Of a stretch of 22,083 nt of DNA, positions 1 through 10,000 are shown in pieces. The stretch is taken from contig CABPSV020000021.1 in assembly GCA_902459845.2 (NCBI GenBank), forward strand, positions 25,248 through 47,330, written 5' to 3'. How positions within the stretch are numbered: the stretch's first letter is position 1; each line of letters starts with the position of its first letter. The position numbers and the translations under genes were made by a program. Below the pieces are notes generated by a model. That model saw only the letters and a program-made list of their open reading frames with translations. It did not search any database and was not told the origin of the DNA. The stretch comes from Hepatocystis sp. ex Piliocolobus tephrosceles (lineage: Eukaryota > Apicomplexa > Aconoidasida > Haemosporida > Plasmodiidae).

Positions 1-112
1 AAAAAAAAAAAAAAAAAAAAAGAAAAAAAAAAGAAAAAAAAAAGTGTATATTAGATAATCAAAAAAAAGCATGAGAAGACTATCTACTTTTCCTTTTAAA
101 TATTAATTTTAA

Positions 113-308
113 TTAAAATCCGATATGTTGTAGCCATTGTTTTATTTTTAACGTGTGTAATCCTTTTACTTCAATATATCCAATATGTTCACGGACCGGT
201 GCTTCGCATATGTTCATTAGATGTTGTTTAAAAACCTTTAAAAAAATATAAAAAAATGCAGAGGGTGGAGGAATCGAATCAATAATTAAAAAAAAAAAAA
301 AAGTGCTT

Positions 309-350
<42 letters not shown>

Positions 351-789
351 AAGCATGACCTAATATGCACAATTTAAAGACGTGTGTATGTTTAGCTAAC
401 CTTTATATCTCCGTATATATGACGAATAACTGTTGTTACTATCATCCCATGTCTACGTATTTTCGGGTATACTGGTAAATTGCCTGAAGTGGTTCTACTT
501 ACCTACAAAATAGAAAAAAAAAAAATAAATAATTATATAATATATATACATAACAATTTCACGTAATAGACATAAATACAAGAAATTGAATATAAACAAT
601 AAATTAGAAGTAAATCAATTATCATGGTAATTTTTTTTTTTTTTTTACTTTGAATGGTAAATTGTATGAAGGTTCATTTTTTTTTTTAAACTTTGATTGT
701 AGAACACTTCTTGTGTTTATAAAAAAAAAAAACGAGGTGTTGATTTTTTGTGGAATGTTAAGGTTTTTATGATACAAATAGCCGTTCAT
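113..789 (-). CDS. Mitochondrial large-subunit ribosomal protein mL49 (Img2/L49 family), three exons
   Basis: The spliced product is 121 residues, read from three exons: 789-649, 502-401 and 235-113. Both introns (146 and 165 bp) are GT-AG and phase 0. The joined protein carries the family signature: RTTSGNLPVY, then a basic stretch, then IVTTVIRHIYGD, and the C-terminus IEVKG...IKQWLQHIGF. Known family members such as human MRPL49 and yeast Img2 have the same order and end in a similar KxWLxxxGF tail. The first 37 residues are rich in Asn, Lys, Phe and Ser and have no acidic residue, which would suit a mitochondrial presequence. The ATG at 789 is the first Met after an in-frame TAA a few codons upstream. 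Its expected role is in the mitochondrial ribosome. The exon junctions are inferred by eye; the identity is well supported by the conserved blocks. Confidence 0.9.
311..346. repeat. (AT)n microsatellite inside the second mL49 intron
   Basis: An uninterrupted AT dinucleotide run lies within intron 2 of the mL49 gene. It is typical of Plasmodium introns and has no coding role. Confidence 0.9.
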
Positions 790-1026
790 TATACTTGGGT
801 ATTTATTAAATTATGTTTACGTGTATGTATGTATGTATTAACGCATATATGTTTATATTTGTGCTTATTATTTGTTTTATCATATTTTGTACAAGCTTTG
901 TTACTTGTAAAAGGAAGCTATTCTTTTTGTTTATTTTTTTGTTTTTTTACAAAATTATTTTCCAAAAATTATTAATGCATAACATGTTTTAAAAAAGTAA
1001 TATGTTCAAGTGTTTAATGAAGAATA

Positions 1027-1067
<41 letters not shown>

Positions 1068-1359
1068 CTACTGTTAATGTTCTTTATAGTATTAAGGGAT
1101 GTTGATGAAGTGAAAAAAAAAAAAAAAATAATACAAAAAAATAATACAAAAAAATAGCACAAAAAAAAATAACGCAAAAAAAATAACGCAAAAAAAATAA
1201 CGCAAAAAAAATAACGCAAAAAAAATAACACAAAAAAAATAACACAAATAAATAACATAAAAAAATAACATAAAAAAATAACATAAACAAAAATATATAA
1301 TTTTCACACTCGTTTTAATGTTGCTATTATATGTATATATTAACTGATGATTTATTTTT
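790..1359. other. Intergenic region between mL49 and the Lys/Glu-rich gene, with a 14-bp tandem repeat
   Basis: This is the upstream flank of mL49 and the 3' flank of the next minus-strand gene. It holds a 34-nt A tract at 1032-1065 and an A-rich tandem array at about 1131-1295. I see no credible gene. The open frames here are poly-Phe/Ile/Leu readings of the repeat, or unconserved leftovers. Confidence 0.7.
1131..1295. repeat. A-rich minisatellite, 14-bp core unit
   Basis: The core unit is taacgc followed by eight A, repeated exactly from 1170 to about 1239. It is flanked by variants with taacac, taacat or atac in place of taacgc and with 13-bp spacing. The array translates to poly-Phe/Leu/Cys peptides on the minus strand in several frames, which argues against coding. 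Confidence 0.85.
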
Positions 1360-1541
1360 CTATTTCAATGAATTTATTGCTTTATTACTAACATTAATTA
1401 GAGTCATAATTTTATTTAGGTCATTTTTCATAAGATCGTAATCTTTGTGGAGATTTTCTATTTCTTCTTTATTACTTTCGTGTATCTCCTCAATAGTTTT
1501 AATCTATATAAAATGGTTAAAAAAAAAAAAAAAATATACGA

Positions 1542-1593
<52 letters not shown>

Positions 1594-2531
1594 ATACAAT
1601 TATCCCATTTTTTTTTTTATCTACTTATAACTTGCATATATACGTTTTAGCATAATACCAGATGTCCATGTTTTTTAATAAGGCTTAAAGGAGTTTCTTC
1701 TTGCTGCTCTTTTTGATTTTTTATATTTTTTTTTGCCTCCATTTTTATTTTTAAACTTTTATGAATATTCTTTACAGTTTTATCATTTTCATTATGACCC
1801 TGTTCATTTTTTGTTAAGCTCTTTTTTTTTCCTTTTTTAATAATGACTGTTGTTTTGGCATTATCAATAATTTTGTTATTATTATTTTTTTTTTCACTAC
1901 TACAATTTGTATTATTTTGAGAAGGTTCTCCTTTTTCTTCTTTACCTTCTTTTTTTTCTTCTTTACCTTCTCTTTTTTCTCCTTTTTTTTCTTTACCTTC
2001 TCTTTTTTCTCCTTTTTCTTCTATGTCTTCCCTTTTTTCTTCTTTTTCCTCTTTTTCCTCTTTTTCCTCTTTTGTGCTACTTTCTGTTATATTAATATAT
2101 TCTTTTTTACCAAACATTACACTAGTTTTTTTTTTACCTTTTTTATCACTTTTTGAATTTTCTATTATATCAGTTTTTATATTATTAACATCTTTTTTAG
2201 TGTTCTCTGTACTTATAACAGTAGAAGATAAGAAATCTTTTTTCCCTTCCCATTCTAAGTCCTTATTTATGTTTTTAAAATTGTTGTCATTGTTATTTGT
2301 TAATAATTCATTATTATTTCCACTTAATTTTGTTTTTAATAAATTTCGTTCTTTTTTTATTTCAATGGAACTTTTTTTTAAAACAAATTTTGTTTTAAAA
2401 CACTCATCACTTGATTCGTCCGAAGATACATTTGACGTGTTCTGTTTTTTCTCATTTTCTTGATCTGTATTTTTTTTACTTATATTTGTTTTGTCTATTT
2501 TTTTTTCTTCCAACTGCTTTGTCAAATTCAT
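1360..2531 (-). CDS. Lys/Glu-rich conserved-type Plasmodium protein with a C-terminal coiled coil, two exons
   Basis: Exon 1 (2531-1659) encodes 291 residues and exon 2 (1503-1360) encodes 47 more plus the stop, giving 338 residues. Without splicing the frame stops three codons after the proposed donor. The intron (1658-1504) is GT-AG, phase 0, with a 47-nt sense-strand T tract before the acceptor. The N-terminal two thirds are low-complexity: Ser-Ser-Asp-Glu patches, Lys clusters such as KKGKKK, and imperfect KEEK/EGKEEK repeats near residues 150-210. The second exon reads as a heptad-like helix (IKTIEEIHESNKEEIENLHK...), continuing the last exon-1 residues LSLIKKHGHL. I do not recognise a family. 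The basic clusters could favour a nuclear location, but that is inference. The intron is well supported by sequence continuity, not by expression data. Confidence 0.8.
1504..1658 (-). other. Intron of the Lys/Glu-rich gene
   Basis: The donor GTATTA is at 1658 and the acceptor TATATAG ends at 1504 (minus strand). Most of the intron is a 47-nt poly-T on the sense strand (A at 1544-1590). Removing it replaces a three-residue tail with a 47-residue coiled-coil segment. Confidence 0.7.
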
Positions 2532-2763
2532 GTTATATACATATATACATGTTAATATATATATATATATATATATATATTCGAACCGATATATATAATT
2601 TACCTATTTTGTGCGTTTGCCCATCCCTTTTTTTACATATTCTTTTATTTTTTATTTTTTATTTTTTATTTTTTTTTTTTTATTATTTATTATTTATTTT
2701 TTACTTTTTATTTTTTAAATAGACATGAACATAAATGTACTTAAAAGCAGTAATTGGCTTAAC

Positions 2764-2799
<36 letters not shown>

Positions 2800-2964
2800 A
2801 CTAAGATTTTTGTATATTCTTATTTAAACTAAATCATTTTGTTTTTTTAAAAAAATTAAAATTACTATTAATATTAACCTAATGAATGTTTATTTATTCA
2901 GTTTAGTTTTAGCACACATGTCATATTTTTTTTTTCGCACAGAATTATACAATACTATTATTAT

Positions 2965-3021
<57 letters not shown>

Positions 3022-3558
3022 TAATTAAGGTTGATGACTTATATGAAAAAAAAATAATAAATAGTAAATTAGAAAAATAATAAAATACTAAAATATCATG
3101 TAGTTACGATTTAGTATGTGTAAGGTCTTATTGATTATGATTATTATCCTAATTCTTTTTATTTTGTTTTGTGTTCGTAAAAATTATAGGATCCACACTT
3201 AAAATATATATAAAACAAATTAAGTGCGAACAAACGCTTATATTAAAAAAAAAAAAAAAATGGTTTTGTGAAAAAATAGTCACTTCTTTTTTTTATTAAG
3301 AACCCCAATGGTTTTTTTATTTTTTTCATTTACATTTACATTTACATTTACATTTACATTTGCATTTACATTTGCATTTACATTTAAATTTATTTTACAA
3401 TAAATTTAAAAAAAAAAAAAAAAAAAAAAAGCATTTAGGTAAAAATAAATAGGTTATCTACAAAATATATAAAAAGAAACGTAATAAAACGTAGAAAAAG
3501 GTATCGTATAAATATGATAAAAATATAATACAATCATAAATATATCAATAGATATAAA

Positions 3559-3590
<32 letters not shown>

Positions 3591-3610
3591 GGTGGTAATT
3601 GTATTATATA

Positions 3611-3650
<40 letters not shown>

Positions 3651-3774
3651 TGTATTATTTTTATAACATATAAAGTATGTCTTCTTATTAACTTATATTC
3701 TTATAACTATTGCTTTATAGTTTTTTTTTTTTTTTGAGCATCACACCTACTTGATCGTTTATTATTTAATGCAT
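2532..3774. other. Intergenic region between the Lys/Glu-rich gene and eL41
   Basis: This 1.2 kb contains an (AT)n run near 2554-2580, an A tract at 2767-2798, a 48-nt T tract at 2968-3015, a hexanucleotide array at 3327-3386, and more poly-A/T around 3408-3430, 3565-3590 and 3611-3645. The stretch 3095-3250 is less simple and can fold into a bulged hairpin (see findings). I see no supported coding sequence. Confidence 0.65.
3327..3386. repeat. Hexanucleotide tandem repeat (catta-type), about ten units
   Basis: The unit is cattta, with two units changed to catttg. It lies about 390 bp beyond the eL41 stop codon, in its 3' flank. Confidence 0.9.
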
Positions 3775-4400
3775 TTACCTTGATCTTTGTCTCATTTTTC
3801 TTCTTTTCTTTTGTAAACGTCTAGTTCTCTTTTTTTTCCACTGCGAATGAACAAATAAAAAGTTAAATGAATGAGTAAACCAACAAGAAAACATGTGGGC
3901 AGACAAGTAGGAAAACATATAGGGAAAATAGTAGGCAACATAGATGACAAATTAAATCAATTATGTTCATTTATTTATTTATTTATTTATTTAATTTTTT
4001 AATGATAAAAATGCATCATGTTGGTATAATAGTAATCACATATTCACCCGTGTAGTACTATATGTAGATAAGCAAACGTATAAATTAAAAAAAAATAAAA
4101 AATAAAACATTATTTAATTAAGGCTTTATTCGACCTCATTAAGCTCCAAATTAATTAGCATAGCACGTACATACATACATACATACATACATTTTATATA
4201 TATTTACGAATATGTAATGAATGGGTATATATAATGTAAATGTACTGTATATATATAATACATACGTCACGTATATGTAAAGCATAATGTATATATAATT
4301 TTTTCTTATTCTATTATAAGTTTTTTGTTCTTTTTTTTTTTTTTACCTTCCAACGCATTTTAGCCCTTGCCTTCTTATAACGACTTGCTCCATGAGCCAT
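3775..4400 (-). CDS. RPL41: 60S ribosomal protein eL41, two exons, 39 residues
   Basis: Exon 1 (4400-4347) reads MAHGASRYKKARAKMRWK and exon 2 (3840-3775) reads WKKKRTRRLQKKRRKMRQRS plus a final R. The junction is GT-AG, phase 0, across a 506-bp intron. The last 25 residues match the almost invariant eukaryotic eL41, a single basic helix of 25 residues that binds rRNA at the interface of the ribosomal subunits. The first 14 residues are an extra N-terminal extension; Met15 (codon 4358-4356) aligns with the usual start. Seventeen of the 39 residues are Arg or Lys. Exons this short escape simple open-reading-frame searches. Identity is very secure; which Met is used in the cell is not shown by the sequence. 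Confidence 0.96.
3841..4346 (-). other. Intron of eL41
   Basis: The donor GTAAAA follows codon 18 and the acceptor TTCGCAG precedes TGG. At 506 bp the intron is four times longer than the coding sequence. It contains a (tacatacat)n run at about 4167-4192 and an atttatttattt run near 3970-3995. I see no embedded snoRNA boxes that I would defend. Confidence 0.85.
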
Positions 4401-4662
4401 TTTTACGAACTATTCAGATTATTGTTAAAACAAAATATATGTATATATAAATCTAAATTTTTGTTACAAACCTTCCTTTTTGTAAATAAATTTTCAATTA
4501 AAAATTATTTTAAATTCTCTACTTAAATTATTTATTTATTATTATAATATATATTTATAAAAAAATATATATTTTTTATTTATTATAATTATTATATTTT
4601 AATTTTTTTTAATTTAATTTTATTTTAATTAATTTTTTTTTTTTTTTATTCATCAAATGATA

Positions 4663-4698
<36 letters not shown>

Positions 4699-4764
4699 TT
4701 TTTTTTTTTTTTTTTTCTACGTTGTATACATATAATATACATATATGTACAATATATGGGTGAG

Positions 4765-4801
<37 letters not shown>

Positions 4802-4869
4802 TATTTCGCTGAATATGCATTTGTGTTATGGGTATATATATATGTACATATTCCTAAGAAACGAAATGA
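4401..4869. promoter_or_regulatory. Putative shared upstream region between eL41 (minus) and the candidate gene at 4870 (plus)
   Basis: This 469-bp stretch separates divergent start codons. It holds a (tta)n run near 4667-4700, a T tract near 4698-4717 and a 34-nt A tract at 4765-4798 (poly-T in the sense of eL41). No specific transcription-factor site can be named by eye; the promoter role is inferred from position only. Confidence 0.45.
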
Positions 4870-5143
4870 ATGATGTTATATAAGAAGCCTGCTTTTTTAT
4901 TCTCAACTCTTCAGAGGAATAAGCAAAATTACTTATGTTATATGTTTTCGGTATGTATATCACATAAAACCTAGTTACATAATATTTTTTTATTTTATGC
5001 ACAAATAACCAGCTAATGTTAAAAGGAATGTATATGAGTACATATAAATTTACGTATGTTCAAAAATAATAAAATATCCACCTTCCTCCTTTCTCCCCCC
5101 TCCCCCCAAAAAAAAAAAAAAAAAAAAATATAATTTATGTATA

Positions 5144-5196
<53 letters not shown>

Positions 5197-6054
5197 TTCA
5201 CATGTCACATGGTAATGCGTTTAAATAAAATAAATATATTTAATTTAAAATAATACAAATATATATATGTATACTTTTTATCTTTCTTTATACAACACAG
5301 AGTATTATAAATATATTAAGATTGTTTTTTTTTTTTTTTTTTTTTTTTATAGCTAAATTAAAAAAAAAAAAAAAAAATCAAAAAAATCAACTGTGAGGCA
5401 ATCAATGGGGTTACAAAAAAAAAAAAAAAAAAAAAAAATACATTTTTTTTCTTTTTTTAAGCTTTAAAAGTAACATCAATGGTATAGTATTTTATAGAGT
5501 TATAAACAATTTTTTTTTATTTATTTACCCCTTACATTTATTTGTATGTTTTTTTTTTTTTTTTTTTACACCTGTTATATATTGGCATACATACAGATAT
5601 GCAAATACACATATTAACTTGATTAAACCTGCAGTTAAGTTTTAACAATGTGTTTTAACGATTACTAACCGACATAACATATAAACAAATAAATCACTAA
5701 AAATGTAAGAGTCAAAACAAAAACAAAACAAAAATAGTGGGAGAATAAATCAGAGGAATAGTCAGATTATCACATAACTGTAGATAAACAAGCAGTTTTT
5801 TTTTTTTTTATTTTTTAAATAATTGTAAGATGAAAAGAACTAAATGGTTGAATTATTTCTTAAATAAACTAAAAAATATATATAAAAAAGTACATTGTTT
5901 ATTGTGTATGTTTATAAACACACACATATATGTAAATACACGTATTGCATTTTATGATATTTATAAAGTGTTACAAAAAATAGTACCTTTATATATTAAC
6001 ATGTCTAATCTAGACGGTTGCAACAAAATGTTAATTCTTTATTTTGCTCGTTAA
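4870..6054 (+). CDS. Candidate two-exon gene for a basic protein of about 101 residues, function unknown
   Basis: The proposed exon 1 (4870-4950) begins MMLYKKPAFLFSTLQRNKQN directly after an in-frame TGA and ends at a strong donor, GTATGT. The proposed last exon (5830-6054) follows the acceptor TTGTAAG and reads 74 residues from MKRTKWLNYFLNKLKNIYKK to LILYFAR with tandem TAA stops. Both are phase 0. By hand count these blocks are about 28% and 21% G+C, with no long homopolymer, unlike the simple sequence around them. The last block also stands alone as an ORF starting at ATG 5830. The N-terminus would suit a mitochondrial presequence. I recognise no family. The 879-bp intron is long for this genus, so internal exons may be missing, or the two blocks may be unrelated. 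Confidence 0.38.
4951..5829. other. Simple-sequence stretch: proposed intron of the candidate gene, or intergenic
   Basis: It contains a C-rich run at about 5094-5107 next to an A tract, a 46-bp (TA)n run at 5149-5194, and poly-A/T tracts near 5327-5348, 5415-5438 and 5550-5567. I could not place further exons with confidence. Confidence 0.5.
5149..5194. repeat. (TA)n microsatellite
   Basis: An uninterrupted TA dinucleotide run of 46 bp. Confidence 0.95.
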
Positions 6055-6313
6055 TAAGGTTTTTCGTAAAAAAAAAAAAGATTTTTTTTTTTTTTTTTTA
6101 ATTTGTTAAACGTAAAAATAGGTATATATATATGTATATATATATACTTACATTTTTACATATTTTACTACAATCCTTTAGAAAGCTATAAACATACAAA
6201 ACACTTTACATGTTTATAATATAAAGTATATTATTTTTTATTTTTTTTCGACAATAAAATAAAAAAAAACAAATCAATAAAACAAGCAGATAAGCAAATA
6301 TACTGAGATAACG

Positions 6314-6344
<31 letters not shown>

Positions 6345-6369
6345 CCTTTTAAATTTTAATTTTTTTTAC

Positions 6370-6409
<40 letters not shown>

Positions 6410-6507
6410 CAACTTAATTTTTTCCACTATTCAATGTTTTTATATATAACACCAAAATGGTAATGTAACATTTAGGTATGTAAAAAAAAAGGGTATTACT
6501 GGTATAG

Positions 6508-6548
<41 letters not shown>

Positions 6549-7098
6549 TTATGCATATATATTTATTTTGTCTATGACAGTAATAATAAAGTTCCTAAAA
6601 CATCAATTTTTTTTTTTTTTTTTAACATTTATTTGTTTACACATTATTAAAAAAAAATTAAACTTAATAATTAAATGATTAACAGTAATGATGCTCAAAT
6701 AAGTGAGAGAAAATAGTATAAAAGTAAAAGTAATAATAAAGCATTTTTTTTTTTTTTTTTTTTTTTTGTCTTTTTACATTTATAAATTTTTAAGTTTATA
6801 AATTTATAAACACATAGCAACAACGTTTAACCACCTAACAGCGATTTTAATATTTTTTTTTTACTATATTAAATTTTTATAACTTTATATGAACACACGA
6901 ACTTATAGATATACAAAATTGTACAAAATATAGGACCATACAAAATATAGAGCCATACAAAATATAGAGCCATACAAAATATAGAGCCATACAAAATATA
7001 GAGCCATACAAAATATAGAGCCATACAAAATATAGAGCCATACAAAATATAAAGCCATACAAAATATAGAGTCATACCAAATATGAGCAAATTGAATA
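6055..7098. other. Upstream region of the Asn-rich gene
   Basis: About 1 kb of poly-T tracts (near 6317-6344, 6373-6409, 6607-6623 and 6745-6767), one A tract (about 6513-6545) and a 17-bp tandem array that runs almost to the start codon. No gene is seen. Minus-strand readings of the array (Tyr-Gly-Ser-Ile-Phe-Cys repeats) are open in all three frames, because the 17-bp unit shifts frame, and are not credible proteins. Confidence 0.7.
6922..7088. repeat. 17-bp tandem repeat, about ten units, abutting the start of the Asn-rich gene
   Basis: The unit is tacaaaatatagagcca. Units 2-7 are identical; the outer units carry one or a few changes (taggacca, taaagcca, tagagtca, taccaaatatgag). The array ends about 10 bp before the ATG at 7099, so it lies in the likely 5' UTR or core promoter. 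Confidence 0.93.
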
Positions 7099-10000
7099 AT
7101 GGAAACAAAAACGGCTACGTTATCAAACAATCGAGTGTATTATAAAGAAAAAGAAACTGCTTTAACAAAATTAAAAAGTATTTTGTTAGAGTTAAATATA
7201 TTAATTGATCGGACTAAACTTATAAATTGTATGGATGATGATTTTGTTTTTAGTTTAATTAATAATGTGAATGATGGATTTGTAAAAAAAATACACGATT
7301 TATTAATAGATAAAAAAAATAATGTCATACCAGAAGATGAATTAAAAGATTTTGTATTTTTATTAATGTATGATAGACAAAACAAATTCAAGCATGATTC
7401 ACTTATTACCACAAATAACAAAAATAGCACCAACAGACTAAACGTTTCCAATGTTACGGCTATGGATAATATTACCACAGATAACAGTACCATTGTTACT
7501 ACAAATTGTGTCGTTACAGATACTGATATAAAGGACGATAACGATGGTGATGACAACGGAGATGATAACGGAGATGACGACTGTCCAATAAAAAACGAAG
7601 TCACAAATATTATTAACAAAATAAACAAATTTTATTATTATATAAAATTTTTTAAATTTGAAAAAAAAAGTAATCAAACAAATGGATATCATTCAAATTT
7701 TGAGAAATCTATTCGTACCATACTAGGTAATACTATCACAATCCAAATAAATGAAAACAAAAAAAATAATTTAAAAAAATCTAATACATATACTAATTAT
7801 TTTAATGATAGTAAACAATATTTTGATAAAAATAATAGCTTAACAGTTAATAAAATAAACAACCCATCTTGTACTCATATGGATGATAAAAATGAAGTTT
7901 CTAATAATTTAGATGACAGTACATATAATAATAGTATAGAAAATAAAAATTCAACTAGCCAAAATAATTCATATAACATATCAATGAATTCATATAATAA
8001 CTTAAAAGATTCAAGGAATATGAATCAAAAATGTATAATAGATAATTTTGGAAATAACGTCGTTAGTCAGTTACATAATCAGATGGAACATACAAAAGGA
8101 TATATTAACAAACATGTAAAAGTAGATATAAAAATAAGTGGCGATAATTACACTAATGATTACTTTCAGCCAAATCCAATTGATAAAAAAAAAACGAAAT
8201 CTTTTTATAATAATAACGAAAGCGATCGAGATGGCGACTTTGGTAATAACTATAAGAACGATGAAAATGATAAGAACGATGAAAATGATAAGAACGATAA
8301 AAATGATAAGAATGATAAGAACGATGAAAATGATGAAAATGATAAGAATGATAAGAACAATGAAAATGATGGGAATGATAAGAATGATGAAAATGATGAA
8401 AATGATGGGAATGGTAAGAACGACGATGTAAGTATAAAAATTTCTGATGGCTATTTTAATAAAAGCCAATCGTTTATTAATCCAGACGTTTCTACTGCAG
8501 AATATTATTCACCCATGTTAACTTACAATAAATCACTAATACAAACACAACCAAAAGATAATACTTTTATATTAACTAAACATAAACATAATTGTGATTC
8601 ATTAAATGTGGATACGGAAGACATTGAAAACAGTAGTCAGTTATATTATGATTCTAACAATTATAAAAAAAAGGAAAAAATAAATGAACAAGAAATAGGA
8701 ACATATTACGAAAAAAGTAGTAGTGAAAGTTCTATTTGTGCATATGTAGATAATAAGACTATCACAAACGAGTCTGCTGTATATATGATTGATAACAACA
8801 ACGGTGGCTACGAAAAATACCAAGACAATGATGACCATATAAACAATGTCAATCATAGTGAAGATCAAAAAAATGATAAAAAACTAAATTATAGTATGAA
8901 CGATTCAGGTAATTCTGAACATAATTCTTTTATAAAATATAATGAACATTTTAACATATCACAGAGGGTTATAAATGATATAGATAATAAGGAAGTGTCT
9001 GATGATGTATACGATGACAAACCTAAAGACATTCATGATGAAAGACACACTTTAAAATATAAACAGAATTTAAAGGATGGTAAAATTTATATTAATAATT
9101 CATTAAATAATTATGAAAAATATTCTGAACAGTCAGGTAAAAATGCAAATAACTATGTCAACAGTCCATTAAATAATTATGAAAAATATTCTGAACAGTC
9201 AGGTAGAAATGCAAATAACTATGTCAACATTCCATTAAATAATTATGAAAAATATTCTGAACATTCAGGTAAAAATGCAAATAACTATGCTAGCAGTCAT
9301 AATAAATCAGATGAATACGAAAAATATAGTAAAGAGAAAGAACAATGTAAAACGCCTTTAAATGAACAAATTGCTATAAATGATAAAAATAGTAAGATAA
9401 ATAAAGATACATCGTTAAATATAAAAAAAGAAATAAATCATAGTAACAAGGACAACAGCAACGGCAGCAGTAACATGTACAATTTGCATAATGTCGAAAA
9501 GAGGAATCCCAATAATTACAAACGAGATCATACGCACGAATATAATAATTATTACTATGACACGGAGCAAGATAATAAATTGGGAACTGATATGGATGAA
9601 CAAATAAATATGCACAATACTAGTATGAGTATATATAAAAGTAACAACTATTACAATTATAAAAATAAAAACATATTAGACCAAAGCGATAATAGTAATT
9701 ATAATATGAGTAAAAATGAAATTCATAATTTAGATACACAAAAGTATGAACATGATCATAATTATATCGATACAAATGACAACTTTATTTCTGCAAATCA
9801 TGATAAAAAAGTGCGACAAAATTATAGAGATTCTTCTAGGTTTAATAATATGGACGTATATGATAATGCATACGAATTAAGGGAGACAGGTATGTTAGAT
9901 ACAATTAACGATAATATGTTTCATAATAACCTAAATGATTCTAGTTTTAGTCATAAAAGTTATGAACCCATAATATGTTCAGGTGATTTTAATAATTTTA

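Noticed and set aside
748..975. Plus-strand 75-codon frame
   Set aside because: It partly overlaps the mL49 first exon on the opposite strand, is hydrophobic without pattern, and shows no splice or family support.
989..1307. Minus-strand poly-Phe/Leu/Cys frames
   Set aside because: They are translations of an A-rich 14-bp tandem repeat and are open in several frames.
1647..1658. Stop of the Lys/Glu-rich protein at 1647
   Set aside because: It lies just beyond a GT donor; splicing to 1503 continues the same helix for 47 residues.
1907..2463. Plus-strand Phe/Ser-rich frames
   Set aside because: They are antisense shadows of the Lys/Glu-rich gene; Lys/Glu codons read backwards give Phe/Ser/Leu.
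2575..2592. GGTTCGAA on the minus strand as a tRNA T-loop
   Set aside because: No acceptor or D-arm can be built around it, and the flanks are (AT)n.
4860..4920. C/D-box snoRNA (ATGATG near 4870 with CTGA-like box)
   Set aside because: No D box at a suitable distance on either strand; the ATGATG is better explained as a start codon pair.
6869..7130. Minus-strand Tyr/Ile/Phe/Cys repeat frames
   Set aside because: They come from the 17-bp array, which stays open in all three frames.
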